Assembly (NCBI RefSeq): GCF_014650035.1 | Contig: NZ_BMUE01000011.1 | Location: forward strand, 1 to 64,000 | Origin: Streptomyces lucensis JCM 4490 | GTDB lineage: Bacteria; Actinomycetota; Actinomycetes; Streptomycetales; Streptomycetaceae | Direction: 5' to 3' | Length of the DNA stretch: 64,000 nucleotides | Shown: piece after piece, positions 1 to 8,789 of the stretch | Position numbering within the stretch: the first letter of the stretch is position 1 | How the letters are laid out: the number at the start of each line of letters is the position of its first letter | The notes under the pieces: model-generated | What the model saw: the letters and a program-made list of their open reading frames with translations, nothing else | What the model was told of the DNA's origin: nothing | The model's database searches: none | Translations under genes and position numbers: made by a program

Positions 1-12
1 ACAAATATTGGG

Positions 13-44
13 AAAACCCCCGCATCATCTGATGCGGGGGTTTT
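13..44. terminator. Perfect inverted repeat, probable intrinsic terminator of an upstream gene outside the window
   Basis: A 15-16 bp perfect palindrome whose outer pairs are AAAA/TTTT and whose core is CCCCCGCATCA/TGATGCGGGGG. The A-run before and T-run after make it a good bidirectional rho-independent terminator. It lies upstream of the GNAT gene, so it most likely ends a transcript entering from the left edge. Confidence 0.85.
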
Positions 45-121
45 CTGCGTTCAGGGTCCGGAAACGTCGAGGTCCCGGATATCGGGGTGAGCGCCGTGGC
101 AGGGGCGGCTACCGTGGCCGC

Positions 122-688
122 ATGACTACCCCGACCAGCGACGACTACATCGTCCGCGCCATACGCCCCGACGACTGGACCGCGGTGAAGCGGCTGCGCC
201 TCGACGCGCTGCGGGACCCGGTGGCGCACCTTGCCTTCCTGGAGACGTACGAGGACGCCGCGGCCAAGCCGGACGCGTTCTGGCAGGAGCGTGCGATCGG
301 TTCGGGGGAGAGGTCGGAGTCGGCTCGGCAGATCATCGCTGAGACACCGGACGGCACCTGGGCCGGCAGCGTCACCGTGCTCATCGAGGAGGCGGGCTCG
401 GAGGACTGGGCCGGTTACCCGGTGGAACGACGGCAGGGGCACGTGGTGGGCGTCTTCGTGCGGCCCGAGCACCGCGGGAACGGGCTGATCAAGACCCTTT
501 TCGACGCGGGTGTGACCTGGGCGTGGCAGCAGGGTGCCGAGCGGATCCGGCTCTTCGTGCACGCGGACAACACGCGGGCGCAGGGTGCCTACCGCAAGGT
601 GGGCTTCGCGCCGAGCGGGGTGGCCGTGGCGTTCTCGAAGGACGAGGCCGAGTCGGAGCTGGAGTTCGTCCTGGAGCGGCCGCTCTAG
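122..688 (+). CDS. GNAT-family N-acetyltransferase
   Basis: A 188-aa single-domain acetyl-CoA-dependent N-acetyltransferase of unknown substrate. The family signature is the acetyl-CoA loop VFVRPEHRGNGLIKTLF (about residues 112-128), followed by the typical HADNTRAQGAYRKVGF segment where the last strand and helix close the fold. I start at the ATG giving MTTPTSDDY. An in-frame start at 8 would run through the terminator hairpin. No Shine-Dalgarno is visible. A TACCGT hexamer ends 6 nt before the ATG, so translation may be leaderless. It converges on the VirD4-like gene and the two stop codons overlap in the palindrome CTAG. Confidence 0.9.
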   Translation: MTTPTSDDYIVRAIRPDDWTAVKRLRLDALRDPVAHLAFLETYEDAAAKPDAFWQERAIGSGERSESARQIIAETPDGTWAGSVTVLIEEAGSEDWAGYPVERRQGHVVGVFVRPEHRGNGLIKTLFDAGVTWAWQQGAERIRLFVHADNTRAQGAYRKVGFAPSGVAVAFSKDEAESELEFVLERPL

Positions 689-2184
689 ACCGGGAGTTCC
701 TGGTGGGGCCAGCGGGACCGGGCCTGCTCACGGGAGCGGAGCAGGGCGAGCGCCGGCAGGCCCTGCTCGGCTCCGCCGGTGAGGAGCGTCGGCAGCTCCG
801 GGAACGGCGCGACGGCCGCGACGTCGTCCAGGACCAGGACGAGTGGTGGGTCGAGCCGACCGGAGGATGACCGTTCGGCCATGCGCCGGCCGCGCTCGAC
901 CACGCTGGAGACGAGGGCCGTCAGGAGCGGCATCGCGCCGGGGCTCGTCCTGGGGTCCTCGATGGATTCACCTACCACATAAAGCGTGCCCCCTTCGTGG
1001 ACGAAGGAATCCAAGGCAAGGGCATCAGTTCGGTTTGGAGTGCAGGCTTCGCGGATGTTGACCGTGGACAGGGCGGACAGCGCACGGCCGGTCAGTTCCT
1101 GGGCCACTTCCCGGCGTTCGGGGTGTGCGGTGAGGGCTGCCTCGAGTTCGCCGGCGGCGCCGGGGGCTGCCTTGGCATGGGTGCGCAGGGTGCGTACGGC
1201 GTCCTGGACCTGTGTGCCCTGGGACCAGCGCTGGACGTGGCGGATGGTCCGGTTCTCCAGCGCGGCGGCGTGGAGGTAGCTCCGCAGGAGCGTTGTGGCC
1301 GTGTCGGCGACCGCCTGGTCGATCCTGGCCGTCGGCTGCACGGGGCTCAGCAGGGCGGTGGCCCTGTGCAGGGCCGTCTGCCTGTCCTCGCAGCCGCTGA
1401 TGGGCGACCAGTGGAGGCGGCCGGGGGTGTCGCAGAGGTGCGTGGGGTCGTAGAGGAGCGTGGGGCCCAGTTTGGCCCGGGCGTCCTTCGTGTCCTGCCA
1501 GAGGGCGGGGTTCGAGGTGACGACGAGGGCGGGACCCTGGGCGTCCTGGACGGCCTGGACCGCGGTCGCGTGGCGGACCGCGGGCGGGGCGTAGTGCACG
1601 GCGCACGCGGCGCGGTCGCTCCCCCAGACCGCCGTCTGTCCACCGACCGGCTGGGCGGCCACGGGGTCCGCCGTCGCCATCTCCCTCTGCATGTGCTCCA
1701 CCGGCTGCGGGGCCGGTTCCGTGCGCTGCCCGGGTACCTCGTGCACCTCGTGCTGTCGCACCGGTGCCGGACGCGGGCGCTCCGCGACCGGGGCCTTCTC
1801 CGTCCGTCGCGCGGCCTTCCCGGCCCTCCATCGCGCCACCGTGCCCATGACGAACACGGTGAGGACCAGGAGGACCATCAGCTGGCCGATGAACAGGCCC
1901 CAGAACAGGCCCCAGCCGGAGAGCTGGGGCGCGGGGGTGTCCGGCCAGGCGCCGGCGATGTCGTGCGGCCGGCCGACGAGATGGCGCATGGCGGGCGGGG
2001 TGCGGGTGAACGTGAGGCCGTCGGGCCAGGCGCCGTGGGCGAAGAGGGCCGCGAGACCCGTGGCCGTCCACACCATCACGGTCATGCCGAGGAGGAACGC
2101 GAGTATGCCGATCAGAAGGCCGTCGGGGATGCCGCCCTGGGCCTCCCGCCGGCCCTCACGGCGATCGTGGGCGTCCGGTCTCAC
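685..2184 (-). CDS. VirD4/TraG-like coupling-protein homologue with degenerate Walker A
   Basis: A 499-aa inner-membrane protein, last gene of the type IV-secretion-like operon. Two N-terminal membrane segments (about 22-48 and 91-115) precede a Pro-rich linker and a VirD4/TraG-type ATPase fold (about 195-499). Family landmarks present are GPALVVTSNPALW, the LLYDP and HWSPISGC segments and a Walker B-like strand LVLVLDDVA (about 448-456). The expected P-loop (GPxxSGKT) just before VVTSNP reads YAPPAVRHATAVQAV, so the nucleotide-binding Lys is missing. VirD4 proteins normally recruit substrate to the channel using ATP. This one may instead be a non-hydrolysing receptor, which is inference. GTG start at 2184 with a G-rich ribosome site, 10 nt after the VirB4 gene. 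Confidence 0.8.
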   Translation of the reverse strand: MRPDAHDRREGRREAQGGIPDGLLIGILAFLLGMTVMVWTATGLAALFAHGAWPDGLTFTRTPPAMRHLVGRPHDIAGAWPDTPAPQLSGWGLFWGLFIGQLMVLLVLTVFVMGTVARWRAGKAARRTEKAPVAERPRPAPVRQHEVHEVPGQRTEPAPQPVEHMQREMATADPVAAQPVGGQTAVWGSDRAACAVHYAPPAVRHATAVQAVQDAQGPALVVTSNPALWQDTKDARAKLGPTLLYDPTHLCDTPGRLHWSPISGCEDRQTALHRATALLSPVQPTARIDQAVADTATTLLRSYLHAAALENRTIRHVQRWSQGTQVQDAVRTLRTHAKAAPGAAGELEAALTAHPERREVAQELTGRALSALSTVNIREACTPNRTDALALDSFVHEGGTLYVVGESIEDPRTSPGAMPLLTALVSSVVERGRRMAERSSSGRLDPPLVLVLDDVAAVAPFPELPTLLTGGAEQGLPALALLRSREQARSRWPHQELPV

Positions 2185-2194
2185 GCTGTCCCCC

Positions 2195-3607
2195 CTACGC
2201 CACCGTCGATTCCGAGTCGCCCAGGTGCTGCTCCACGAAAGCCGCGGCGCGCTGCTCGGCCTCCAGTTCGGCGGCGCGCAGTGCGTCGTCGGCCGTGAGG
2301 TCGGCGGAGGACTCGGTCATCGCGCGGTCCGTGAAGACCAGTGGGCGTTCCGTCTCCGTGATCAGGTGTTTGACCACCTGCACGTTGCCGTTGACGTCCC
2401 AGACCGCGATGCCCGGCGTCAGGGTCGGGATGATCTCCACCGCCCACCTGGGCAGGCCCAGCACCCGGCCGGTGGCCCGTGCCTCGTCGGCCTTCTGGGC
2501 GTAGATGGTTCTGGTCGACGCCATCTTCAGGATCGCCGCCGCCTCCTTCGCCGCCGCCCCGTCGACCACGTCGGACAGGTGGTGGACGACCGCCACGAAG
2601 GACAGGCCCAACCGGCGCCCGAACTTCAGCAGCCGCTGGAACAGCTGCGCCACGAACGGGCTGTTGATGATGTGCCAGGCCTCTTCGACCAGGAAGATGC
2701 GCTTCTTGCGGTCGGGGCGGATCCAGGTGTGCTCCAGCCACACGCCGACGATCGCCATGAGGATGGGCATGGCGATGGAGTTGCGGTCGATGTGGGACAG
2801 GTCGAAGACGATCAGCGGCGCGTCCAGGTCGATGCCGACGGTCGTCGGGCCGTCGAACATGCCGCGCAGGTCACCGTCGACCAGCCGGTCCAGCACCAGC
2901 GCGACGTCGAGTCCCCAGGCCCGTACGTCGTCTATGGCGACGTTCATGGCCTCCGCCGACTCCGGCTCGGGGTGCCGTAGCTGCTCGACGATGTCGGACA
3001 GGACCGGCTGGCGGTCGACGATGCTCTCGTTGACGAAGGAGTGGGCGACCTTCAGGGCGAAGCCGGAGCGTTCGTCCAGGCCGTGGCCCATCGCCACCTC
3101 GATGATCGTGCGGAGCAGCGCCAGCTGGCCGGTCGTCGTGATCGACGGGTCCAGCGGGTTGAGCCGGATCCCGTGGTTCAGGGCGGCCGTCGGGTCCAGC
3201 CGGATCGGCGTGATCCCCAGCTCCTGCGCGATCAGGTTCCATTCGCCGACGCCGTCCTCGCCCTGGGCGTCCAGGACGACCACCTGGCGGTCCCTGAAGC
3301 GCAGCTGGCGCAGGACGTACGTCTTCTCCAGCGCCGACTTGCCGTTGCCGGACTCGCCGAGGACGAGCCAGTGCGGGGCCGGCAACTGCTGGCCGTACAG
3401 CTGGAAGGGGTCGTAGATGTAGCCCTTCCCGGAGTACACCTCCCGGCCGATGATGACGCCGGAGTCGCCGAGGCCGGGCGCGGCGGTGGGCAGGTAGACG
3501 GCCTGGGCCTGGCCCGTGGAGGTACGCACGGGAAGCCGGGTCGTCTCGACCTTCCCGAAGAGGAAGGAGGTGAAGGCGTCGGTGAGGACGGACAGCGGAT
3601 CCCGCAT
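2195..3607 (-). CDS. VirB4-like ATPase (C-terminal motor half)
   Basis: A 470-aa cytoplasmic ATPase corresponding to the motor domain of VirB4/TraC proteins of type IV secretion systems. Walker A is GESGNGKSA (84-92) and Walker B is IFLVEEAW (304-311). The segment from 264 on (LIVFDLSHID) and the VVHHLSDVVD stretch (about 340-349) match the VirB4 C-terminal fold. Full-length VirB4 is usually about 800 aa; here the N-terminal half is a separate upstream gene 14 nt away. I place the start at the ATG at 3607. Frame extension beyond it reads through the antisense of the neighbouring gene with no homology. Confidence 0.88.
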   Translation of the reverse strand: MRDPLSVLTDAFTSFLFGKVETTRLPVRTSTGQAQAVYLPTAAPGLGDSGVIIGREVYSGKGYIYDPFQLYGQQLPAPHWLVLGESGNGKSALEKTYVLRQLRFRDRQVVVLDAQGEDGVGEWNLIAQELGITPIRLDPTAALNHGIRLNPLDPSITTTGQLALLRTIIEVAMGHGLDERSGFALKVAHSFVNESIVDRQPVLSDIVEQLRHPEPESAEAMNVAIDDVRAWGLDVALVLDRLVDGDLRGMFDGPTTVGIDLDAPLIVFDLSHIDRNSIAMPILMAIVGVWLEHTWIRPDRKKRIFLVEEAWHIINSPFVAQLFQRLLKFGRRLGLSFVAVVHHLSDVVDGAAAKEAAAILKMASTRTIYAQKADEARATGRVLGLPRWAVEIIPTLTPGIAVWDVNGNVQVVKHLITETERPLVFTDRAMTESSADLTADDALRAAELEAEQRAAAFVEQHLGDSESTVA

Positions 3608-3621
3608 CGGTGAATCAGCCC

Positions 3622-5178
3622 CTACCTTCGGATGCCGGTGGCGAAGGGAAGTGTGTTCACGAAGGCGCGGTGGTGCTCTCGGTCGCACCACTCCAGCTTG
3701 AGGTACGACTTGCCGGCGGAGGCCCTTATCGTGCGCTTGTCGCGGGCGAGTGCCTCCGGGGAGCGGGAGGAGACGGTGATGTAGCCGACCAGGTTGACGC
3801 CCGCCGCGCCGCTGGCGAGATCCTCGCCCCGCTGATCGAGGCGGTTGTGCGCGGCGATGTCCCGGGGGTCCACCGTCCGGTTCATCTTGGCGGCGCGGGA
3901 CGCCTCGGCCTCGTCGTTGGTCTTCTCGGTCAGCATGCGTTCGATGGCCACCTCGGTGGGCTCGAGGTCCATCGTCACGGCGACCGTCCGGATGACGTCC
4001 GGGGTGTGGACGAGGAGGGGCGCCAGGAAGTTGACGCCGACCGGGGTCATGGGCCACTCCTTCACCCAGGCCGTCGCGTGGCACCAGGGGGCGCGGGTGG
4101 TGGACTCCCGGGTCTTGGCCTGGAGGTAGGTGGGCTCCATGGCGTCGAGCTCGGCGGGCCAGGCGTTGCGCCTGGTCATGGCCTGGATGTGGTCGATGGG
4201 GTGGTCCGGGTCGTACATGGAGTGGATCAGCGAGGACAGCCGGCCCTGCCCGAGCGGCTGCCGTACGCGGATGTCGGCCTCCTGCAGCCGTGAGCAGATG
4301 TCGGTCAGCTCGCGGGCCATGACGACGGCGAGCCCGGCGTCCCGGTCGACCTTGCCACCCTGGGCGCGCACGGCACGGGCCATGGCGTTCGCCTCGGCGG
4401 CCAGTTCGCGGTTGAAGTGCATGCAGGCGACGAGGTAGGCGCGGTGCTGCTCGCTGCTGGTGGACACCATGGACTGCAGCTGGTCGTACGAGCTGCGCAG
4501 CCAGTCGGGGGAGCGGGTGTCGCCGCGCAGGACGACGTCCTTGGCGTGGGCGTCCGGGTCGGCGGGCAGGGTGCGGGCGAGCATCTGCAGCCGGGTGACG
4601 AAGCCGTCCCCGTTGGCGACGTGCTTGAGCAGCGTGCCGAAGCGGTCGACCAGGGCCTCCTGGTCCTCGGAGTCGCGCAGGCCGACGCCGGGGCCCTCGA
4701 TCTCGATGGCGGCGGTGACGGTCTTGCGGTCGGCGTGCAGCAGTACGGCGATCTCGTCGGGCCCGAAGGGAGCGGCGAGCCAGGTGATCCGTCCGATGCC
4801 CGGGGGCGGGCCGATCTCGATCTCCCGGCCGTCGAGACGGGTGCCCGCCTCCATGACGTTCGACCGGTAGACGGCGCCTCGCTTGACGGTGCGCTTGTAG
4901 CTGCGGTTGATCTCGAACCACTTGTAGAAGGTGCGGCGCTTGTAGGGCACGTAGACCGCGGCGAGCGCGAGCAGCGGGAAGCCCATCAGCAGCACGATCC
5001 GCAGTGACAGGACCGGGACGAGGAGGCCGCACATCATGCCGAGGAACGCGCCGGCGATGATCAGCGCGATCTCGCCGGACTCGCGGTTCCGGCCGACGAT
5101 CGCGTTCGGCCTGGCGCGGCCGATCAGATACGTGCGGCGGGGCGTGACCGGATGGGACAGGTGGGACTCGGTCGTCAA
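3622..5178 (-). CDS. SCO6880/PrgI-type protein, N-terminal half of a VirB3-VirB4-like component
   Basis: A 518-aa membrane-associated protein. After a short N-terminus there are two adjacent membrane segments (about 36-75, rich in Ile/Leu/Val), as in PrgI/VirB3 proteins. A long soluble region follows that resembles the VirB4 N-terminal domain and contains no P-loop. Actinobacterial homologues are named after SCO6880. It is expected to sit under the channel and to pair with the downstream VirB4 motor. The start is TTG at 5178, overlapping the stop of the upstream gene as TTGA, with GGGAGG about 9 nt upstream. This implies translational coupling. Confidence 0.8.
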   Translation of the reverse strand: MTTESHLSHPVTPRRTYLIGRARPNAIVGRNRESGEIALIIAGAFLGMMCGLLVPVLSLRIVLLMGFPLLALAAVYVPYKRRTFYKWFEINRSYKRTVKRGAVYRSNVMEAGTRLDGREIEIGPPPGIGRITWLAAPFGPDEIAVLLHADRKTVTAAIEIEGPGVGLRDSEDQEALVDRFGTLLKHVANGDGFVTRLQMLARTLPADPDAHAKDVVLRGDTRSPDWLRSSYDQLQSMVSTSSEQHRAYLVACMHFNRELAAEANAMARAVRAQGGKVDRDAGLAVVMARELTDICSRLQEADIRVRQPLGQGRLSSLIHSMYDPDHPIDHIQAMTRRNAWPAELDAMEPTYLQAKTRESTTRAPWCHATAWVKEWPMTPVGVNFLAPLLVHTPDVIRTVAVTMDLEPTEVAIERMLTEKTNDEAEASRAAKMNRTVDPRDIAAHNRLDQRGEDLASGAAGVNLVGYITVSSRSPEALARDKRTIRASAGKSYLKLEWCDREHHRAFVNTLPFATGIRR

Positions 5179-6500
5179 CGCCCTTCACCTCCCGAGCGGT
5201 TGTTACGGGCGTTGCTGGCGTGCGGGGTGTTGACCGTGCTGGCCGCGCGGGGCGCGGGAGCGGCGGACGGGACGGCTCCGCCGGTCCCGGTGGGGGTACG
5301 GCTGCTGTGGGCGGCGACGCCGCCGGTGGCGGGGTTGGCCGGGCGGGGTGCGCTGCCGCTCTGGCCTCCCGCGTTGCTGTCGGCGCGGGTGCTGTGGGTC
5401 TTGATGCCCTGGGCGACGAGGGTGGCGGGGGAGCTGATGACGGCGGCGGCCTTGCCTTCGGCGCCCTGCATGATGCGGTTGCTGCGGGAGCCGGCGAGTT
5501 CGTCGCCGAAACCGGGGACGAAGCGGTAGATCATCGCGCTGGCGAAGATGGCGAGCAGGATGATGGCGAGGCCGGAGACGACGGCGGAGAAGGCGTCGGG
5601 GCCGCTGTCGCCGGAGAGTGCTCCGGCGAGTCCGAGGACTATCACGATGACCGGCTTGACCAGGATGACGGCGATCATGATGCCGGCCCAGCGGCGGACG
5701 TGTCCCCACAGGTTCTTGTCGACCAGTCCGGCGTAGACGACGGTGCCGAGGAGGGCGCCGACGTAGAGCAGGGCGGCGCGGATGACCAGCTCCAGCCAGA
5801 GGATCCCGGCGGCGAGGATGCTGACCAGGGAGACGACGATCAGCATGATCGGTCCGCCGCCGATGTCGTTGCCCTTGCCGAGGGCGCCGGAGAAGGTGCC
5901 GAAGAACGTGTTCGTCTGGTCGCCGGTGGCCTTCGCGAGGACGTCGGTGACGCCGTCCGTGGCCGACACGACCGTGTAGAGGATCAGCGGGGTGAAGGCG
6001 GAGGCCAGCACGGTGAGCCACAGGAAGCCGATGGCTTCGGAGATGGCGGTGGTGAGGGGCACGCCGCGCACGGCTCGCTTGGCCACGGCCAGCAGCCACA
6101 GCAGCAGGGTGAGGACCGTCGACGCGGCGAACACGATGGCGTACTGCTGCAGGAACTTCGTGTTGGTGAAGTCGACGTTCGCGGTGTCCTTCACGGCGTC
6201 ACTGAGCTTGGTGATGGTCCAGGAGGCGGCGTCGGCACAGCCCTTGGCGAGGGAGCCGAGGGGGTCGAGGGTGTCGGAGAGGGGGGAGTCGGGGGAGACG
6301 CCGGAGGAGCCGCCGCCGGAAGAGCCGTTGTCCTTTTCGCAGAAGTCCCGTGCGGCGCCGTGGATCAGGTCACAGGGGTCGTTGCTTTTGGCGGGCTTCG
6401 GGGTCGGGGCCGCGAACGCACGCGTGGCCATGAGGACCGCGGTGGTCTGAGTGGCCGTGACGGCTGCGGCCAGGCCGAGTACGCGTCGATTAGCGGGCAT
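5175..6500 (-). CDS. VirB6/TrbL-like polytopic membrane protein
   Basis: A 441-aa protein with a cleavable or anchor-type N-terminal hydrophobic segment ending AFAAP. A Cys-containing extracytoplasmic stretch (NDPCDLIHGAARDFCEKD) follows, then about six strongly hydrophobic helices between residues 125 and 345, and a low-complexity Ser/Thr/Pro/Ala tail. This layout matches VirB6/TrbL channel subunits of Gram-positive type IV systems. The ATG at 6500 has GGAGG 8 nt upstream. It overlaps the end of the VirB8-like gene by 11 bp and its stop overlaps the next start, so the three genes are translationally linked. Family assignment rests on topology and context. Confidence 0.75.
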   Translation of the reverse strand: MPANRRVLGLAAAVTATQTTAVLMATRAFAAPTPKPAKSNDPCDLIHGAARDFCEKDNGSSGGGSSGVSPDSPLSDTLDPLGSLAKGCADAASWTITKLSDAVKDTANVDFTNTKFLQQYAIVFAASTVLTLLLWLLAVAKRAVRGVPLTTAISEAIGFLWLTVLASAFTPLILYTVVSATDGVTDVLAKATGDQTNTFFGTFSGALGKGNDIGGGPIMLIVVSLVSILAAGILWLELVIRAALLYVGALLGTVVYAGLVDKNLWGHVRRWAGIMIAVILVKPVIVIVLGLAGALSGDSGPDAFSAVVSGLAIILLAIFASAMIYRFVPGFGDELAGSRSNRIMQGAEGKAAAVISSPATLVAQGIKTHSTRADSNAGGQSGSAPRPANPATGGVAAHSSRTPTGTGGAVPSAAPAPRAASTVNTPHASNARNNRSGGEGR

Positions 6501-7320
6501 AAGTGAACCCTCCGTACTCGTTGACTGCCTTCGACATCTCATCGGCGCCAGCGGCCCTGTCGTCGCCGGGAACGGGCGCCGGGCCTTCCTTCTGCGAGTG
6601 CGTAATGATCTTCCAGTCGTTGGCGGCCCACTCCAATTTCATGGTGATGGTGAACCAGCTGTTGGTGACCGGGTTGGTGGACTTGTCGCCTGCGAGACCG
6701 AGGATGCCGCTGCACCAGACCTCGACCGTGGCAGCGTCGCTTGTGGCTGCTGTGACTTTGGTACCGATGGGGCTCGTTCGTGAGACGAACGTGTAGCCCT
6801 TTGGGGCCGAGCCGTCGTCATTCAGGCCGAGGCTTTTGTTGAAGGCCGCCGTGTAGGCCTTATCGAAGGCCGCTTCGGAGTCGGAGATCCCGGAGGGGGT
6901 GATGACGGCCTGCAGGATGGAGTCGCGCCCGGCCTTGTTGAACATCTCGGCCGACCCCAGCGCCACCGCGTAGTTCGCCGCCGCGCTCTGCGCTCCCTGT
7001 TCCGTGTGGGCGAAGCCTGAAGGGATCGTGCCCGTCTTCGTCTCCACCGGCTTCGTCCCGCTCGCCGCGGTCGTCGCCGCCTTCGGCCGGTCCCCCTTGT
7101 CCGCCGAGCCGTCGGCGGACGACTCGTCGCCGCGGTTCGCGAAGGCGATGGCGGCGATGAGCAGGACGACGACGCCGACGACGGTCACCAGGCTCCGGGA
7201 GGAGGAGCGGCGGCCGCCTCGGCGTGGGGCGCCACCGTAGGGGTCGTTCTCGGGCAGGCGGGTGCGGGTGTGGCCCGTGTCGTCGTAGCCGGTGTAGCCC
7301 TGCTCGTCTCCGGGACTCAT
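6490..7320 (-). CDS. Single-pass membrane protein, VirB8/TcpC-like candidate of the type IV-like operon
   Basis: A 276-aa protein with a charged cytosolic N-terminus (about 1-43), one membrane helix (SLVTVVGVVVLLIAAIAFA, about 44-62), a Ser/Thr/Lys-rich linker and an external domain from about residue 100. That domain ends in strands such as WFTITMKLEWAANDWKII, typical of NTF2-like folds. VirB8/TcpC subunits share this plan, so I infer that role from topology and position; no diagnostic motif is seen. Start ATG at 7320 with GGAGGGGG upstream. It overlaps the VirB6-like gene by 11 bp. Confidence 0.7.
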   Translation of the reverse strand: MSPGDEQGYTGYDDTGHTRTRLPENDPYGGAPRRGGRRSSSRSLVTVVGVVVLLIAAIAFANRGDESSADGSADKGDRPKAATTAASGTKPVETKTGTIPSGFAHTEQGAQSAAANYAVALGSAEMFNKAGRDSILQAVITPSGISDSEAAFDKAYTAAFNKSLGLNDDGSAPKGYTFVSRTSPIGTKVTAATSDAATVEVWCSGILGLAGDKSTNPVTNSWFTITMKLEWAANDWKIITHSQKEGPAPVPGDDRAAGADEMSKAVNEYGGFTYAR

Positions 7321-7498
7321 GCCGTGTACGCCCCCTCCACCTCGTAGACATACGACGGTAGCCGTGCTGGTTCCCGCGCGGGCGCGGTGTGGTGACTCGA
7401 CATCAGGGAAACGCAACCTCAGCCGGTGGGCACGACGGGTGGGTGGGGTGGAGGGGACAGCCGGGCGCGCCCGGGTGCGAAGGCGAGCGGAGAGGTCG

Positions 7499-7807
7499 TC
7501 AGACCGCCATGCCGTACACGATGGTGAACAGTGTGCCGAGGGAGCCGATGATGAAGACGCCGGTGAGACCGGCGATGATGAGGCCCTTGCCCTGTTCCGC
7601 GCTGAAGGTGTCGCGCAGGGCGGTCGCGCCGATCCGTTGCTTGGCCGCGCCCCATACCGCGATGCCGAGGCAGAGGAGGATGGCCACGGCCATGACCACC
7701 TCGATCATCACCTTGGCTTCGTTGCCCAGGCTGCCGAAGGGGCCCCAGTCCGGAGCGATCCCGCCGATGATGGTGTTGATGTCTCCCTTGTCGGCCGCAA
7801 AGAGCAT
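7499..7807 (-). CDS. Small two-helix membrane protein, VirB2/TrbC-like position
   Basis: A 102-aa protein with a short polar N-terminus and two hydrophobic helices (about 35-55 and 76-98) separated by a basic-polar loop (WGAAKQRIGATALRDTFSAEQGKG). Size, topology and its place as first gene of the type IV-like operon resemble VirB2/TrbC pilin-like subunits, but no pilin motif is certain and no obvious signal peptide is present. ATG at 7807 is preceded by AGGGGCGG. A 178-bp gap separates it from the VirB8-like gene. I see no gene or convincing hairpin there. Confidence 0.7.
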   Translation of the reverse strand: MLFAADKGDINTIIGGIAPDWGPFGSLGNEAKVMIEVVMAVAILLCLGIAVWGAAKQRIGATALRDTFSAEQGKGLIIAGLTGVFIIGSLGTLFTIVYGMAV

Positions 7808-8112
7808 GTAGTCACCGCCCCTGGTGGGTAGTTCCGCGAGTGCCCCTGCGGTGTGCAGAGGTCACTCCTCATTGTCGCCGACAACGTCGCCAACGTATGT
7901 CGACTTGACGTCATTGGCTGGCGGGTTTCGTACGAATGGCGCGTACGGTCACTCTGTGTATCACGCGAGGTCACGCCGGGCAACGAAGACGGCCCGAAAC
8001 CCGGGGTGCGGTCCCGTCGTTGGCCATCTTCACGGCTTCGCCCGGTTTCTGACGACTGGTCGGGTGAGGCGCCGAGACGATGTTCTCACGGGTTCCGGTG
8101 GCCGCCCGGGGG
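7808..8112. other. Intergenic leader of the type IV-like operon
   Basis: A 305-bp non-coding stretch between the TetR stop and the start of the minus-strand VirB2-like gene. It holds a 13-bp palindrome TTGTCG-C-CGACAA at 7872-7884, followed by related GTCGCC/GTCGAC half-sites up to about 7910. This is a reasonable operator cluster for the operon that starts at 7807. I could not identify a confident -10/-35 pair. Confidence 0.5.
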
Positions 8113-8709
8113 TCAGCGGGGCTTGAGGCCGTGGAGCAGCAGGTGGACGTGTTCGTCCAGGCCGGCCAGGACCTCGTCCGCGTCCAGGGCGCAGCCGGCG
8201 ATGAGTGCGGCGAGGCCGTGCAGGCTCGCGGCGGCGACCGTGGTGATGCGTTCGGGGTCGCCCTGGACGATCTCGCCCTGGTCCTGGGCGTCCGCGATCA
8301 GCCGGGTTATGGAGCCGAGGGACCGGTCCACGGCGCCGGCGAGCTGCGCGGAGCTCTCGGGATCGTGCTTGCGCGCGAACATCAGCTCCAGGAGTTCGGG
8401 GTTGTCGACGGCGAAGCCGAGGTAGGCGCGGGCGAGGGCGGTCATCCGCTCCTCGAAGGACTGGCCGGCGCGGAGGCCGGCCGCGGCCAGGGACTGGTTC
8501 ATCCGCTCGTATCCGTCGAGCGCCAGGGCGTCGAGCAGGGACTGCTTGTCCTTGAAGTGCCGGCCCGGGGCGGCGTGGCTCACGCCGATGTCACGGGCCA
8601 GTTCGCGCAGCGAGAGGGCACCGGCCCCCTTCTCGCGCAGAGTGCGCTCGGCGCTCCTGAGCAGTTCCGCTCGCAGGTCTCCGTGGTGGTAGGGGCGGCT
8701 CGTGGACAT
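8113..8709 (-). CDS. TetR-family transcriptional regulator
   Basis: A 198-aa TetR repressor. The N-terminal helix-turn-helix is at about residues 26-46 (LSLRELARDIGVSHAAPGRHF), followed by KDKQSLLDALALDGYERM, the usual entry to the ligand-binding helices. It is divergent from the SDR gene, so it probably controls that gene and itself. Two ATGs are possible (8718 and 8709). I prefer 8709 because a TACGAT hexamer ends 7 nt before it, which suggests a leaderless transcript. The ligand is unknown. Confidence 0.9.
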   Translation of the reverse strand: MSTSRPYHHGDLRAELLRSAERTLREKGAGALSLRELARDIGVSHAAPGRHFKDKQSLLDALALDGYERMNQSLAAAGLRAGQSFEERMTALARAYLGFAVDNPELLELMFARKHDPESSAQLAGAVDRSLGSITRLIADAQDQGEIVQGDPERITTVAAASLHGLAALIAGCALDADEVLAGLDEHVHLLLHGLKPR

Positions 8710-8740
8710 GCGCGTCATCGTATCCCGATGTTGTCGACGC

Positions 8741-8787
8741 CAGCATTGTTGTCATTGACAGCATTGTTGGCGATGCCTACATTGGCG
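8741..8787. promoter_or_regulatory. Three 18-bp-phased repeats in the TetR/SDR divergent promoter
   Basis: The motif CAGCATTGTTG occurs at 8741-8751 and 8759-8769, and a diverged copy CTACATTGGCG at 8777-8787. Starts are exactly 18 bp apart. The repeats cover a promoter on the plus strand, TTGACA (8755-8760), 17-bp spacer, TACATT (8778-8783), and lie just upstream of the TetR promoter. They are likely the binding sites of the adjacent TetR protein. Confidence 0.65.
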
Positions 8788-8789
8788 TC

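Noticed and set aside
3608..5188. Minus-strand extension of the VirB4-like frame over the SCO6880-like gene
   Set aside because: The extension is Arg/His/Pro-rich shadow sequence; the SCO6880-like frame there has membrane helices and normal composition.
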